A stretch of 64,000 nt of DNA from Polyporus tsugae. Taxonomy: Eukaryota > Basidiomycota > Agaricomycetes > Polyporales > Polyporaceae. The translations under genes were made by a program, and so were the position numbers. The stretch is from the NCBI GenBank assembly GCA_024305745.1, contig JAHRBS010000007.1, positions 1,984,001-2,048,000 on the forward strand, read 5' to 3'. The notes under the pieces are model-generated. The model was given only the letters and a program-made list of their open reading frames with translations, searched no databases and was not told where the DNA came from. How positions within the stretch are numbered: the first letter of the stretch is position 1; every line of letters starts with the position of its first letter. This document shows, one piece after another, positions 45,101 to 55,300 of the stretch.

Positions 45101-45952
45101 TTATTGTTGTGGGAAAGAGGTACACAACAGGCATTGTCACTTACTACTTGAGTGGCATCACAATGCTAACATTCTCCAGGCACCATGTCCGCTTCTTTGC
45201 AAAGGAGTACGTGTCAACTATTCAATATCTTAGAAGAGAGGTCATCTACTTACCAGACTATAGTCCTCAAGATCAGGACCGCTCTGGAAACTGCCCAGCA
45301 GGATTGCTAGTAGACAACAGCATCACAAACCCCAATTGGGAGGACTTCTATCTCCAGTCACATGCAGGACTATTGGGAAGTATGTGCACTAATAAACTTA
45401 ACCCCTGTTGTCACACTCATGTCCAATGTGCATATATATATAGCCAGTCGGCCAGCCCACTACATTGTGCTGGACAATGAGGCACCTCTAGACATCAAGA
45501 AGTGAGTCTTGATCACCACTAGATTTCCATTATCAATGCTGACCACATATGTACCTTGCATCTCATCCAACAGCATTCAGACACTCACATTCCACCTCTG
45601 CCACCAGTATGCAAGTGCGACGCGGTCAGTGTCAATTCCTGCGCCTGTCTACTGTAAGTGGGAGATTGATTTCCTGTCAAAGAGACTGTTAGCTAACAAT
45701 ATTCCCATCTCCCAGATGCTGATGTATGCAGTCCTGTCCTGGCTCCTTATCTCCATCTCAGGATACTAACTCAATAATGCACAGCGAATCTGTGCACGCT
45801 TGGCCATCTCCTGCGAGAATGGTGCTGACCTGAGCGACACGGCATCAGAGAACACGGGTGCCACAGCCAACACATTCAACCTCGAGCAGTGGAGGCTCAA
45901 CTTCAAGTTCCAGACCCCGAAGAACCTGAGGGAGAGGATGCCATTCATCTGA
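42119..45952 (+). CDS. Argonaute protein (PAZ-MID-PIWI), copy A
   Basis: RNA-guided slicer of the RNAi pathway. From the ATG at 42119 the N domain reads MEAHNIAVYTNAFKITQTPS. Exons then give QSDHAEVFNPRPVFDGRS and VRQAPNIRHGFPADSRSFYV, and the PAZ region LKGVLVSVTLSP, YVGVRIGKTAIIPAEFCNV and RPGQVFRKKVPPEIQKAF. MID contains LCILPQHATEICQVIKNWGD and STQCV, then NDQYCNNVALKINSRMGG. PIWI has all four catalytic positions: GADVGHPGPG (D), PPRQELIQDLEGMV (E), FYRDGVSEGELEQV (D) and VSIPAPVYYADRICARL (D), the last joined across two introns, one with a TACTAAC branch site. The C-terminus ends RERMPFI, TGA at 45950-45952. There are more than fifteen exons. The gene has unusually few CpG dinucleotides (see findings). 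The start is inferred; an in-frame upstream stretch has no ATG. Confidence 0.93.
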
Positions 45953-46352
45953 GTTGCCATTCATCTCCCCGGTCCCATGATTGTCCCAAAGGACGCTGCG
46001 GCTACTCACCATATCCGACTTGTGCCATACTGGCATCTATCTTGGTGCTTACAAAGTGTATCAGAAACCCCCGCTCAATCCCGTCTTTGTAATCTGTGTT
46101 GATGACTTCCGCAAATCTGTAATGATGTATGATATGTTGTTGGCGATATATCTCCGTGATGTCTATGAATTTTGAGGCTTTGCTTGCACGATCGATGAAT
46201 ACATCTGCTAGCGTATCGCGCCGAGACAGGGAGCAAATAAATTACAACTTGGGGTCGGGTAACTAGGTACGCTGCGGAGAATGAGCGGTGCGTCGCCATA
46301 AACAGGCAACAAAAACGATTTGTCAAGAGCGACGAAAACACGCAACATACTT
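45953..46352. other. Convergent spacer, Argonaute A / membrane protein gene
   Basis: These 400 bp hold two 3' flanks. No coding exon, RNA gene or repeat can be supported. Confidence 0.55.
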
Positions 46353-47735
46353 CTATCCCTTCCTTCCACAAATGTCCTTTCCCGCACATGACCAGTACGC
46401 TTGGCGCTCTCTCTCGTCGCGCCCTCCATATTGATCCCGCAACGCGGCTGACGCGTGCACCTTCTCGAGGACAGGGTCGGTATAGCTCCCTGGAGTGAAA
46501 TCAGGTGGCGGCTCGTCGTCCTCGACCGAGCTCTGCCGAGCGAGGGGAACGAACCGGTCTTGGACTGCCGTCACGTTGCCGTCCAGCGTGGCGAACGCAG
46601 GCTTCCCTGAGCCGCCGCGTGTCATGTGCATGAACTCAGCCGAGGGTGGGACGCCTGACTTGCGCCGACGGCGGATGATGAAGGACGCTATGGCGGCGAT
46701 AAATGCGAGCAGGACGAGGCCGCCAATGACCCCACCAACAATTGCGCCGGTATCGTTTGAGGACCTGGCGGTGGAGACGGATTTGGCAGTGGGGACGAGC
46801 GAATCGGTCTCCGAGGATGCTGAACTACTGGTTGCGACGTTAGAATAGGGGAGCTCAGCTGTTAACGAATCGGTTTCTGACGATGTTCCTGTTCCTGCCC
46901 CGTTTGAGGTTGGTGACATCGCTGCGATCCCCATTCCTGCATATGGATTATGTCAACCTCCTGGAGCGGCAGTAATTTAGAACGCACTTGTTGAAAGTCC
47001 ATCATTGTTACTGGTGATATCCCCATCGGCAGAGGCAGCTACACGATCACTCTGACTTGACTGCATCGAATATGTGGCACGGGAAGTACTCGACGTGGTA
47101 TTGCTTGACTGCGTTGGGGCTTTTGAGGTGGGTGAAGGATCCATGTTTGAAGGGAGTAGGGAGGAAGCGGACATGGTCTGCGGGGTTACAGGCGACGGCG
47201 GCGACTTAGAAACGGGAGGGCGTTGATCGGTGTAAATGACCGACGCAGTGGAGAAAAACCAAGAGATGCAAGAGGCGTCAAGAACTTTGCATTGGATTGA
47301 GATTGGCCCATCCACTGCGGTAATGTGCTTGTACCAGCACATGGGGTCCTTGTCGCATATCTGCTGAACTTCAGTGAGGAAGCTCTGCCAAGGCTCGCTA
47401 GGATCTCCCTGAGCCTGCTGGTCGCCAGGAGGATTGTGTCAATGAACAGAACGAATAAGGGTCAGAGCCTGTTGAAGAAAACGCAGGAGTCACATATTTG
47501 GAGACGTACTGGCGATCTCCTTAACGGAGGAGCTGTTATGACATGATTCGGTGAGGGCACTGGCCGTCTACAGCGCTTGTCGAGGGAGCAAGAAAGGGGG
47601 AGGAGATAGACGCGGCTGTAGGGTCCACGGGAAAAAGGGAGGAGGTTTCGATGGCCGAGGCGGTGGCGAGCGAGTAGAGACTCCGAGAGATGTACAAGAG
47701 CGCGCAACAGCTTCGAAGTATGATGAGAGTTGGTA
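46353..47735 (-). CDS. Mucin-like single-pass membrane protein
   Basis: I do not know a named homologue. The outer part contains a cysteine-bearing segment (QQICDKDPMCWYKH, ISIQCKVLDASCISWFF). A long Ser/Thr/Pro-rich stretch follows (such as SPPSPVTPQTMSASSLLP and SSNTTSSTSRATYSMQSS), likely O-glycosylated. One transmembrane helix reads TGAIVGGVIGGLVLLAFIAA and is followed by the stop-transfer RRRRKS. The cytoplasmic tail includes PLARQSSVEDDEPPPDFTPG and ends GKDICGRKG (TAG at 46353-46355). This layout resembles fungal cell-wall sensors of the Wsc/Mid2 kind, but no WSC domain is seen, so a sensing role is inference. An N-terminal exon with a hydrophobic leader (LIPTLIILRSCCALLYISRS) lies near 47.7 kb. 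I could not fix the start codon or the first splice sites, so the upstream end is approximate. Confidence 0.65.
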
Positions 47736-47982
47736 TCAGATCACATTCAACCACACCCGTGTCGCCCAAATGCCAGTAATCGACCGCAGGGGGCGTGGGC
47801 AGTGTTCGATGGGGAGTGGGGACTGTTGGACATGGTGATGGTCGTGGACAAGGTGGCAGAGCTGGAGAGGCGCCGGTCGATCGCCGTTACGGTCCGGCTT
47901 TCCTTCTCACTTGCCCAGCACTCGCGATCGCAGCAGACCCGGTGTGCCTCTGCCGCCTGCGCGCGTCCTCAGTTGCTGACTG

Positions 47983-49160
47983 ATGCTTTCGAACCACCTC
48001 CCGTGGCTAAAACCATCGTTCCCTTTCCTCCGTCGAACATCATCCCGAGTTCGAACAGCCCTGTTCTCGTCCACCGCTGCTGCCAGAATGAAGGTTGTAC
48101 CCGTTCCCGTACGCGACGACAACTACGCATACCTTCTCATCGACGACAGGTCCAATAAAGCGGCTGCAGTAGACCCCTATGATGTTCGCAAAGTGAAAGC
48201 TGCCGCAGACAACGCCGGCGTCGAAATAGTCGCAGCTATCACCACCCACCATCACTTCGATCATAGCGGCGGGAACGAGGTACGTACCGCGCCAGGTCCC
48301 AGATCGTGTTCCAGTTTCTCCCAGTGCAGATGTTCTAACCGAGCTTGGCTATAGGACTTCGTACGTATATAGGTATTGCAGTGAGTTGTCGCGCATACCT
48401 TGACGGATAGGCCCTCCAAAGGCTGCGTCATACCCTGGTGCTCCCATCTATGGCGGCAGCGAGAAGGTCAAGGCGCTGTCGAAGCTTGTCAAGGATAAGG
48501 ACGAATTCGGCATCGGTAACATTCACGTTAGGTGCGTTCGGTGTCCTGATGTCCCGATTTGCCTCCTGGTGTGATAGGACACTCACCACTCATTCTATCT
48601 CAATATATCATACAATGCAGATGCCTCGCGACGCCGTGCCACACTCAAGATTCGATTTGCTACTACGTGACTGACAAGGCGGGCAACCACCCCGGCGGCG
48701 TGTTCACGGGCGACACGCTCTTTATCGCAGGCTGCGGCCGCTTCTTTGAGGGCGTCGGCAGCGAGATGCACGCCGCACTCGCGTCTCTCGGCACGCTTCC
48801 AAACGAGACAATCGTGTACGACGGCCACGAGTACACCAAGGGCAACCTCGCGTTTGCGAAGAGCGTCGACCCAACGAACCCTGCGTTGGCTCGTCTTGAT
48901 AAGCTCATCAAAGACGGCGTCATCCCGAACGAACGTACGACGATCGGAGACGAGAAGGAATGGAACCCGTTTATGCGCCTGGACAGTGCGCCGATCCAGT
49001 ACGTGCCACGTCGCCCTGTCTCCTTGTGTGATGGGGTGCTCTCGTTCTTGTGCATTCGCATGCTGAAGTTGTCGTGCAATCTAGGGAAGCTACAGGAGGC
49101 GGAGAGACCGGTGCCGTAATGGATGCGCTGAGGACGCTCAAGAACAACTACAGGGGGTGA
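47983..49160 (+). CDS. GLO2: Glyoxalase II (hydroxyacylglutathione hydrolase), with mitochondrial leader
   Basis: Metallo-beta-lactamase-fold hydrolase that converts S-lactoylglutathione to lactate and glutathione, the second step of methylglyoxal detoxification. Two in-frame ATGs exist. At 47983 the extension MLSNHLPWLKPSFPFLRRTS is rich in Arg, Ser and hydrophobics and lacks acidic residues, like a mitochondrial presequence. At 48088 the mature start is MKVVPVPVRDDNYAYLLID. The metal site shows AAITTHHHFDHSGGN (THxHxDH), then CLATPCHTQDSICYYV, GGVFTGDTLFIAGCGRFFEG and TIVYDGHEYTKGNLAFA. The C-terminal helices bind the glutathione substrate. The gene ends LRTLKNNYRG, TGA at 49158-49160. The intron after GGN (about 48,280-48,423) has an uncertain acceptor. 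Related enzymes in other eukaryotes also make two forms from one gene. Confidence 0.93.
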
Positions 49161-49836
49161 TTGCGGTATGTTGTTCTATCCCCGCCAATTCGTCCTTCGA
49201 TCTCACCTGATAGATTTAACTCAAGGCGTGGTCAGCTACAATGATGAGGGATGGAAGAAGCTGGGGAAGCGGAGAAAATGCACCATCAAATTTCGCAATC
49301 AAAATTGTATTTCTACTCTCGATGTTGTCGGTTGGTATATGGTCTTTCTTGAGGCGATCGACCCCAGGCGAATTACAGAAACCAGGTCAATGGCGTGGAC
49401 AAAGGTATGCGGTCGTTCCACCGTACTCTTCAGCTCGTGTTTTGAGGTGCCGTCGCATAGCTTCGTAGGTTCACTGTAATCACCGTATAAACAACGCTTG
49501 CTCCTCCGGGGAATGATGGACAGGACGTGCGAGTACGTCACGCGAGGATGAAAGAAATCAAAGTCCTGAACACTTCTCCTGAATGGCGAGGACAACTTTG
49601 ATGTCGAGGGAGCAGTCATCCGCTGTAGGCGCTGAATGGTCCTTAGTAACACAGATATGGTACTTTGGTTTTACAAGTTCCGAGGCGTTCGTAAGATATT
49701 AGATAAGTACATCCAGGACAGTCCGCGAACCCGACGACTCCGATGCGAGAGGGGATAGCGGCGGAGAAAGCTCGATCGTATCCCAAGCTCAGACAAGGAA
49801 CCTCGACAGATTGGAAGGATGTGGAGCGAGACCAGT
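49161..49836. other. Convergent spacer, glyoxalase II / Sft2
   Basis: These 676 bp lie between two facing stop codons and should carry both 3' UTRs. A 117-codon minus-strand open frame (49299-49652) has no recognisable domain and is not called. Confidence 0.5.
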
Positions 49837-50699
49837 TTACAACCCGAACACCTTGAGGACCGCACTCCGCGCGTACGGAATGTAGGAGAGCGTGTACCAT
49901 GTGTACGCGAGGTACTCGATGATCACGAAAACTACGGGAGAAATCAGGAACACGATGGGGCGGATAGATGGAGGGCGTCAAAACTTACTGATACAAAGGA
50001 CCTGTAGAATCGGTGGTGCCGTTTTGAGTGCCGGAAAGGGTCAAGATAGGTGGCACACTTACGTCGCTACGAATGACGAATGCGCCGACAAAGATGAGGG
50101 CTATTGAGGCGAGGAAGAGGATGGTAGCGACCACTCGTACGGGCTTGAACATCTAGAACGTCAAGCAGACATGAGGATTGAGGTCTCAAAAGTGTAAGGG
50201 TACACACCAGTTTCAGTTGCTTTGTAAACTGTCCAAGGGGCCGCCATTGATGTCAGCGAGTATGCACGGACAAACGAGTGGCGGACGTACCCCTATCAGG
50301 AAGCCCGTGCCCATCAAAGCAATAACGGTGCCGACAGCGTAGAGGACTGCACACATACGTGTCAGGGTGCATTCAAAAGTATCAAAACATGCGACGTACA
50401 GGCAAAGCTGGTAAGTGACCCAAGGAACAGGAAGATGCTTCCGAGCAAGCTCAGGACGAAGCCGATTCCAAGACTGTCATGACGGACCCATCAGCTCCCT
50501 TCATCCCTTCGGCGGTGGTTACTTTCATCTGACATCCCACGCGGAACACGCACCATCCAATGAATCCGTACAACCGCTGCGTCCTCGTCAGCCCGAGGAA
50601 GCTGAACGCTGAGTCGCCTTCGAAGAACTGTGTGTCCGGAATGACGCCGCCCGCGGCTTCCAGGTTGAACCAGCCCTTGGAAGAGGAAGAGGAAGACAT
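49837..50699 (-). CDS. SFT2: Golgi vesicle transport protein Sft2
   Basis: Small tetra-spanning membrane protein of the Got1/Sft2 family, which works in vesicle fusion with the Golgi. The ATG at 50697-50699 opens MSSSSSSKGWFNLEAAGG. The cytosolic part ends FSFLGLTRTQRLYGFIGW. Four hydrophobic spans follow, each close to an exon: LGIGFVLSLLGSI, VLYAVGTVIALMGTGFLIGF, VRVVATILFLASIALIFVGA and CISFVFLISPVVFVIIEYLA. The loop KQLKLMFKPVR between spans 2 and 3 and the tail TWYTLSYIPYARSAVLKVF are the conserved signature. Stop TAA at 49837-49839. There are at least six short exons. Confidence 0.9.
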
Positions 50700-51519
50700 T
50701 TTTGTTTACTCGTAAGTCGTCAAAGGGATGATGCACGCGGTGAAGGGGGGTTGCAACGAGGAAGGGAGGACAGCGGAGGAATGGGTGAGGACGTCGTCGG
50801 CAGTGCTCCTGCTCAGCGCACGGTGCATTCCCACGTGGCACAGACGCCTAAGTCGTTCTGAGCCATCCGAGATGCATCTCCTCCCACTGCTATGTCATAT
50901 GGCCGTTACTGACTACCAACCGGTATACCGCAAACACCAATGCTAATTACGGTGAGGTCTGTGCAAGTGAGGTTTTCTTGCCGCTAAGTATGAAAATACA
51001 GGGCCACCACAGGCCAATCACCAGTCGACCGCGATTTGACCCCCGCGGGGGGCTAACTGATGTTTGCGTGTCATTCAAGAGACACTCGGAGCACTGAGAA
51101 CGACTTGCCATACTTAGTGGCTGCCACGGCCTCCACAGCACCCCGTACGCCGCTCTGTCCCCCAGCCAACATGAACGACATCGACAGTGTTCACCCCCAG
51201 TGTCTGCCTCCCTCTCCGGCGAAGGCCTTCGCCCTGGGATATAGTATGCCCTCGCGGTGTAAGTCCCCCAGGTTCCCGTACGCGTCTTCCCTCAGTTTCC
51301 CTTCAAGACTGATCTCTTCTAGATTCACCCCGCAGTATTCGCTCAGGGTCCAAGCGAACATCAGCGCCGACTAGTAGCGCATGGCGTTTGAACAGGCAGT
51401 CGCGTTCTAGCTGCCCCGGGTGCTGCCCACACGCCTACACAGTAAATTTCTTCTTGATGGGCCGCGACGTTAGCCCGCGGCTCTCGTTTCTTAGTATGTA
51501 TTATCTAATTACGTTGACA

Positions 51520-52144
51520 ACTAGTACTGAGCAACATTTCTTGAAGCAGAAGCCAACCACATCCTAGTCGAAGCCAGTAGCTGAACAACACGACTGGGTT
51601 CATCAGTACCCTTGCATGCTGGAATATATTTGAGTCTTCTCCCTGCACATCCTGCCCTGATCTGACTGTGTCTATCTAATTGAACTTATAGATATGTCCA
51701 CAATTTATTCAAGAATCAAGTGAATCCTCCTGCTCACCTAGGCCTGTCAGTGCAATATTGCTAAGCTGAGGTGGGGTCGCTGATCCCACGCCAGAGGCCA
51801 TATTTTGTAATGGTGAGTGACATTTCAACATTGTGGTTGGTGGCTATTCCACCAATCTGTTGTGGAGCATGAATGATGACTCCGTGCAATCTTGTGGCAG
51901 AATTACGGTGACATGCAAACATTCAATGGCAGATTCCCTTCACTGCCTGCATGGTCATGCAATTGCTTAGTTGGGTGGGGGCATGCAAATTTAGGTGACC
52001 CTTTCATGCCTCACTGGTGGAAGCAGGGGATCATGAGATTCTCACCAGGTCTGTACATTGTATCCAGTGCTATGCTCAGTGTCTAGCCTGAGAGTGTCTG
52101 AGACTAGTATGGAATATATCGTAATTTGCTATACTAGTACTGAG
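51520..52144 (+). repeat. 12-bp direct repeat pair (ACTAGTACTGAG)
   Basis: ACTAGTACTGAG occurs at 51520-51531 and again at 52133-52144. Only the two ends are repeated; the interval between them is unique. It may mark a small rearranged or inserted segment, but its size gives little statistical support. Confidence 0.4.
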
Positions 52145-52286
52145 GTTCAAACAATGTGGTGCTGTAGGAGGGAGTGAAACAGAGAAAGATGGGAAAATTG
52201 ACAGAGACAGATATAGTAACAACATGGGTTGGGGGCTAGTGATGAACTATGATCTGTCCAAGTCTCATACAGGAAGCCAGTAGCTG
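51570..52286 (+). repeat. 14-bp direct repeat pair (GAAGCCAGTAGCTG)
   Basis: GAAGCCAGTAGCTG occurs at 51570-51583 and at 52273-52286, flanking about 690 bp of AT-rich DNA. Two exact 14-mers within 0.7 kb are unlikely by chance. They could be a target-site duplication or residues of an excision. No terminal inverted repeats are evident. Confidence 0.45.
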
Positions 52287-52350
52287 TGACAGTCTGAGCC
52301 TAAGTGCTATGTGATGTGTCAACATGACCAAGTAGAAGGAAAATACCATT

Positions 52351-55300
52351 CTATAGGAAGTTCATCCGCCAATTATTCTTTGCCTGAGATTTCCATCCTG
52401 CTTGATGCTTCCATTCTTCCAGGTTGAACTCTGCCTGACTGGAGGTGATGGTTGATGCAGTATCACTGAGTGAATCTCCATTCTCACAGTGGAATGCAAG
52501 CCGCCCACATATCCTCTGTTTAAGATGTTCAGTACAACAGAAATAAAATCAACAGAAACTCCATACATCAGCATCTAAGAAGATGTCAGAAACACTCTTT
52601 TTCAACAATAGAAATGCTCCTCACAATATACCGGTGCAGGGATGGAGACAGCTCGTGTGGCACTGGCATACGTGTGACATAGATGATATGTCATCAGCTG
52701 GATTCTGAAGAATGGATGAAAATCATTTTAATTCATAACAGGTTTACAAAAATAATAGTGGACTTACATCTTAATATCAAGCCCAGTTTCATTCCTTAGC
52801 ACAACATAGTGAGTGGGCCTGCTTGCTGCACAGAGTTATTGGACTTGCCCTTCAGAAGATGTCAAATATTCACTCACTCCCTAACAACCCACTATGAGAT
52901 TGCAGATAAAAATCCTGGTAATTTGGGTTGGTGATGTGGTCATCAACAAGCAGACCAGCAGGGCAATTCCCAGATTTATCTGCCTCCTGGGGCCTATAAT
53001 ACATGTCAATGCTCAAACTTGCTGAACAACATAATGCAACAAACCTCTTGGGGAAGAAACGGACATGATGTCTGAGGCAAATATAAGATACCATCAAGAT
53101 AACCAATGTAGTGCTCCAAACCTTTTGCCAACAATCACAAATAGCAGCTTGGGTTGCATGTTCTCAGGTATGTCTGCCTTCTTGAATGCCTCTAGGTGGC
53201 AGTAAGTAATCTACTACTATATCCACAAGTGCACTGGTCATACCCTTGATCAGTGGAATTTCTTGCTGGGCAACCTGCTCAAACTCTCCCTCGCTCACCC
53301 CATCCCTATAGAAATACATATTCTTGGGGGGCAACAGCTTCACCTCAGGCATTTTCTTCCTTCGAAATGCCGCCCACCGATCGATAGCATGCTAAGCAAA
53401 GAAATGTTACAGCTTAAACCTCAATAGTTCAAATAAAATTAAGATGCACATACTGAAACCATGGCGGTCAGGTCCTGAATCATCTCCACACGAGGTTGTT
53501 GAACACCTGCATATGAGACAGCAAATGCTGCTCCAGGACTGACTGATGCAACCAAACCAGTCATAGAGGGTCTAGTGGCCACCCCAGGTCCTGGATGACT
53601 AACATCTGCACCTAATGTACCAACATTATTGATAACCCAACAATTGCATATGAGAAGAGACTCACCAACAACCATGGAGTCAAACAGGAGGTCCTTGGTG
53701 AATGGGGAGTGAATCATGGAATTCACTCCTTCTAAGCGGACATTGATCCTTAGAATTATGTCATTAAGAATGTAGAACCCTGGAGATAAACAAATACTCA
53801 CTTCAAGGCAAGGTTGTTGCAGTATTGGTCCAAGTGGTTGGGATGGCGGCTGCCATTCCATTTCCCACCACGCTAATTGAAAGACGTCTAATCAGCATTG
53901 TTGCCCTCGGGATGATATAAAGTGCAATCAAACTAATACACACCACACATTGTGTGGATACATCTGCCACCATATCTCCCCAATACTTCACATATCGGCG
54001 ACAATCAGCCGCATTGCAGGACAAAAAGACCAACAACAGCTGGGGTTTCTCGCTCTTAGTGCATTGTGCCCTCATGAATCTCCATGCATTCTCAAGGGCC
54101 TGCAGGTTAAATGAGCATCAGTCATGATGCCAGAATAGCATTTCAACTCACGTCACGAGGATTACCAGAATTACCACTAAAGATCCGAGGTTGCGGTGTC
54201 TGCACAACTGAGAAGGGAATGAGGAGCATGACTTGGGACAATCATTGTTACAGTGCACTTACCCAAGCCTATTCATTGACAAGTCCTTTAGTCTATGTGA
54301 TTGATAGTATCTAATTGAATGCTTACCAAGGTTCTGCAAGTTTGCGACCAAAGTCTTCAAGAAATCTTGGACTTGGCGTTCCTGAACCCTATCGAAATTG
54401 ATGACCGACCAGATCTTCAAGGTGTTTCCTGGGCGCCAGAACTGTTTTTGTTTTAAGTTCCACGCGCCGCCCGAAGGTATCTGCATCTGCGACGTGGAAG
54501 GTGTAACGTTGAGCGTTGTTGTGGAATGAAGGGAGCTTGGACACAACCACTCACCAAGTGATCTTGCGTGTGTTGGGGATGTGGGTGCTGAGGATTCCGA
54601 AACAGGATAGGCGGGGGCTGAATTACTTGACTAGGAAGCGACATAGGCTCTGTGCTGACGGACATCTCGGCCTCCCGCATGAAGTCAGAGTTGGTGTAGT
54701 CAAATTGCTGTTCATTGGGCTGGCAAACAACTATCAGTCCATGGGCCGAGAATGAGCTCAGTCACATACAGCACCACCGACAGCCGTCCGGATAGCGTCG
54801 AGGCGATGTTCCGGTCTCTGTGTCGCAAAGGACAAGAATTCCTTCTGAATGTGCGCTGGGATCTTCTTCTTAAACAGTTGGCCCTCGACAATCTCGCAAA
54901 ATTCTGCCGGGATAATCGCAGACCTTCCCAGCCGCACACCGATGCACTCTCTATGATGAACAGTGAGGTTGTACTTCCTCTTGAAATGCGCCTAGAATAT
55001 AGAATACATCGTCAGCATCAACAACGACTCCCCAAATCCTCAATACCTACCTCTACAGTTATCCGCTCGGTTTCTGTATCGAATTCCTGAAGGGCAGCTC
55101 GGGGCACCAAGTCGGCTATCGGCCTCGCCTTCATACCCGGCGCGACTACGACTTTGACTCGCACCCCCTTCAAGAATGAACGAAGCTCCGCGTACTGCTG
55201 GGCGTGCAGGGTTTGCAGATCGCGGATATCTTTGAGGCCGAGCCAGACCATCATGACATGGATCAGACTTGTTCCATGTTGGTAGCTGTAGATGAATCAT

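Larger units (their letters stand above)
50700..52350. other. 1.65-kb spacer: Sft2 promoter, then an AT-rich CpG-poor tract
   Basis: The left half (50.7-51.5 kb) is of normal composition and should hold the Sft2 promoter. The right half (51.5-52.35 kb) is AT-rich and CpG-poor like the neighbouring PIWI region, and lies downstream of Argonaute B. It contains two pairs of short direct repeats (see repeat entries). A 104-codon frame at 51,060-51,374 shows no domain. I see no transposase or other coding remnant. Confidence 0.5.

Noticed and set aside
42119..45952. Argonaute A as a decayed pseudogene because of its AT-rich, CpG-poor composition
   Set aside because: All domains are in frame after splicing, all four catalytic residues are present, and introns keep good donor, branch and acceptor sites.
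51060..51374. 104-codon plus-strand open frame between Sft2 and Argonaute B
   Set aside because: Proline- and serine-rich from base composition, with no domain and no supporting start context.
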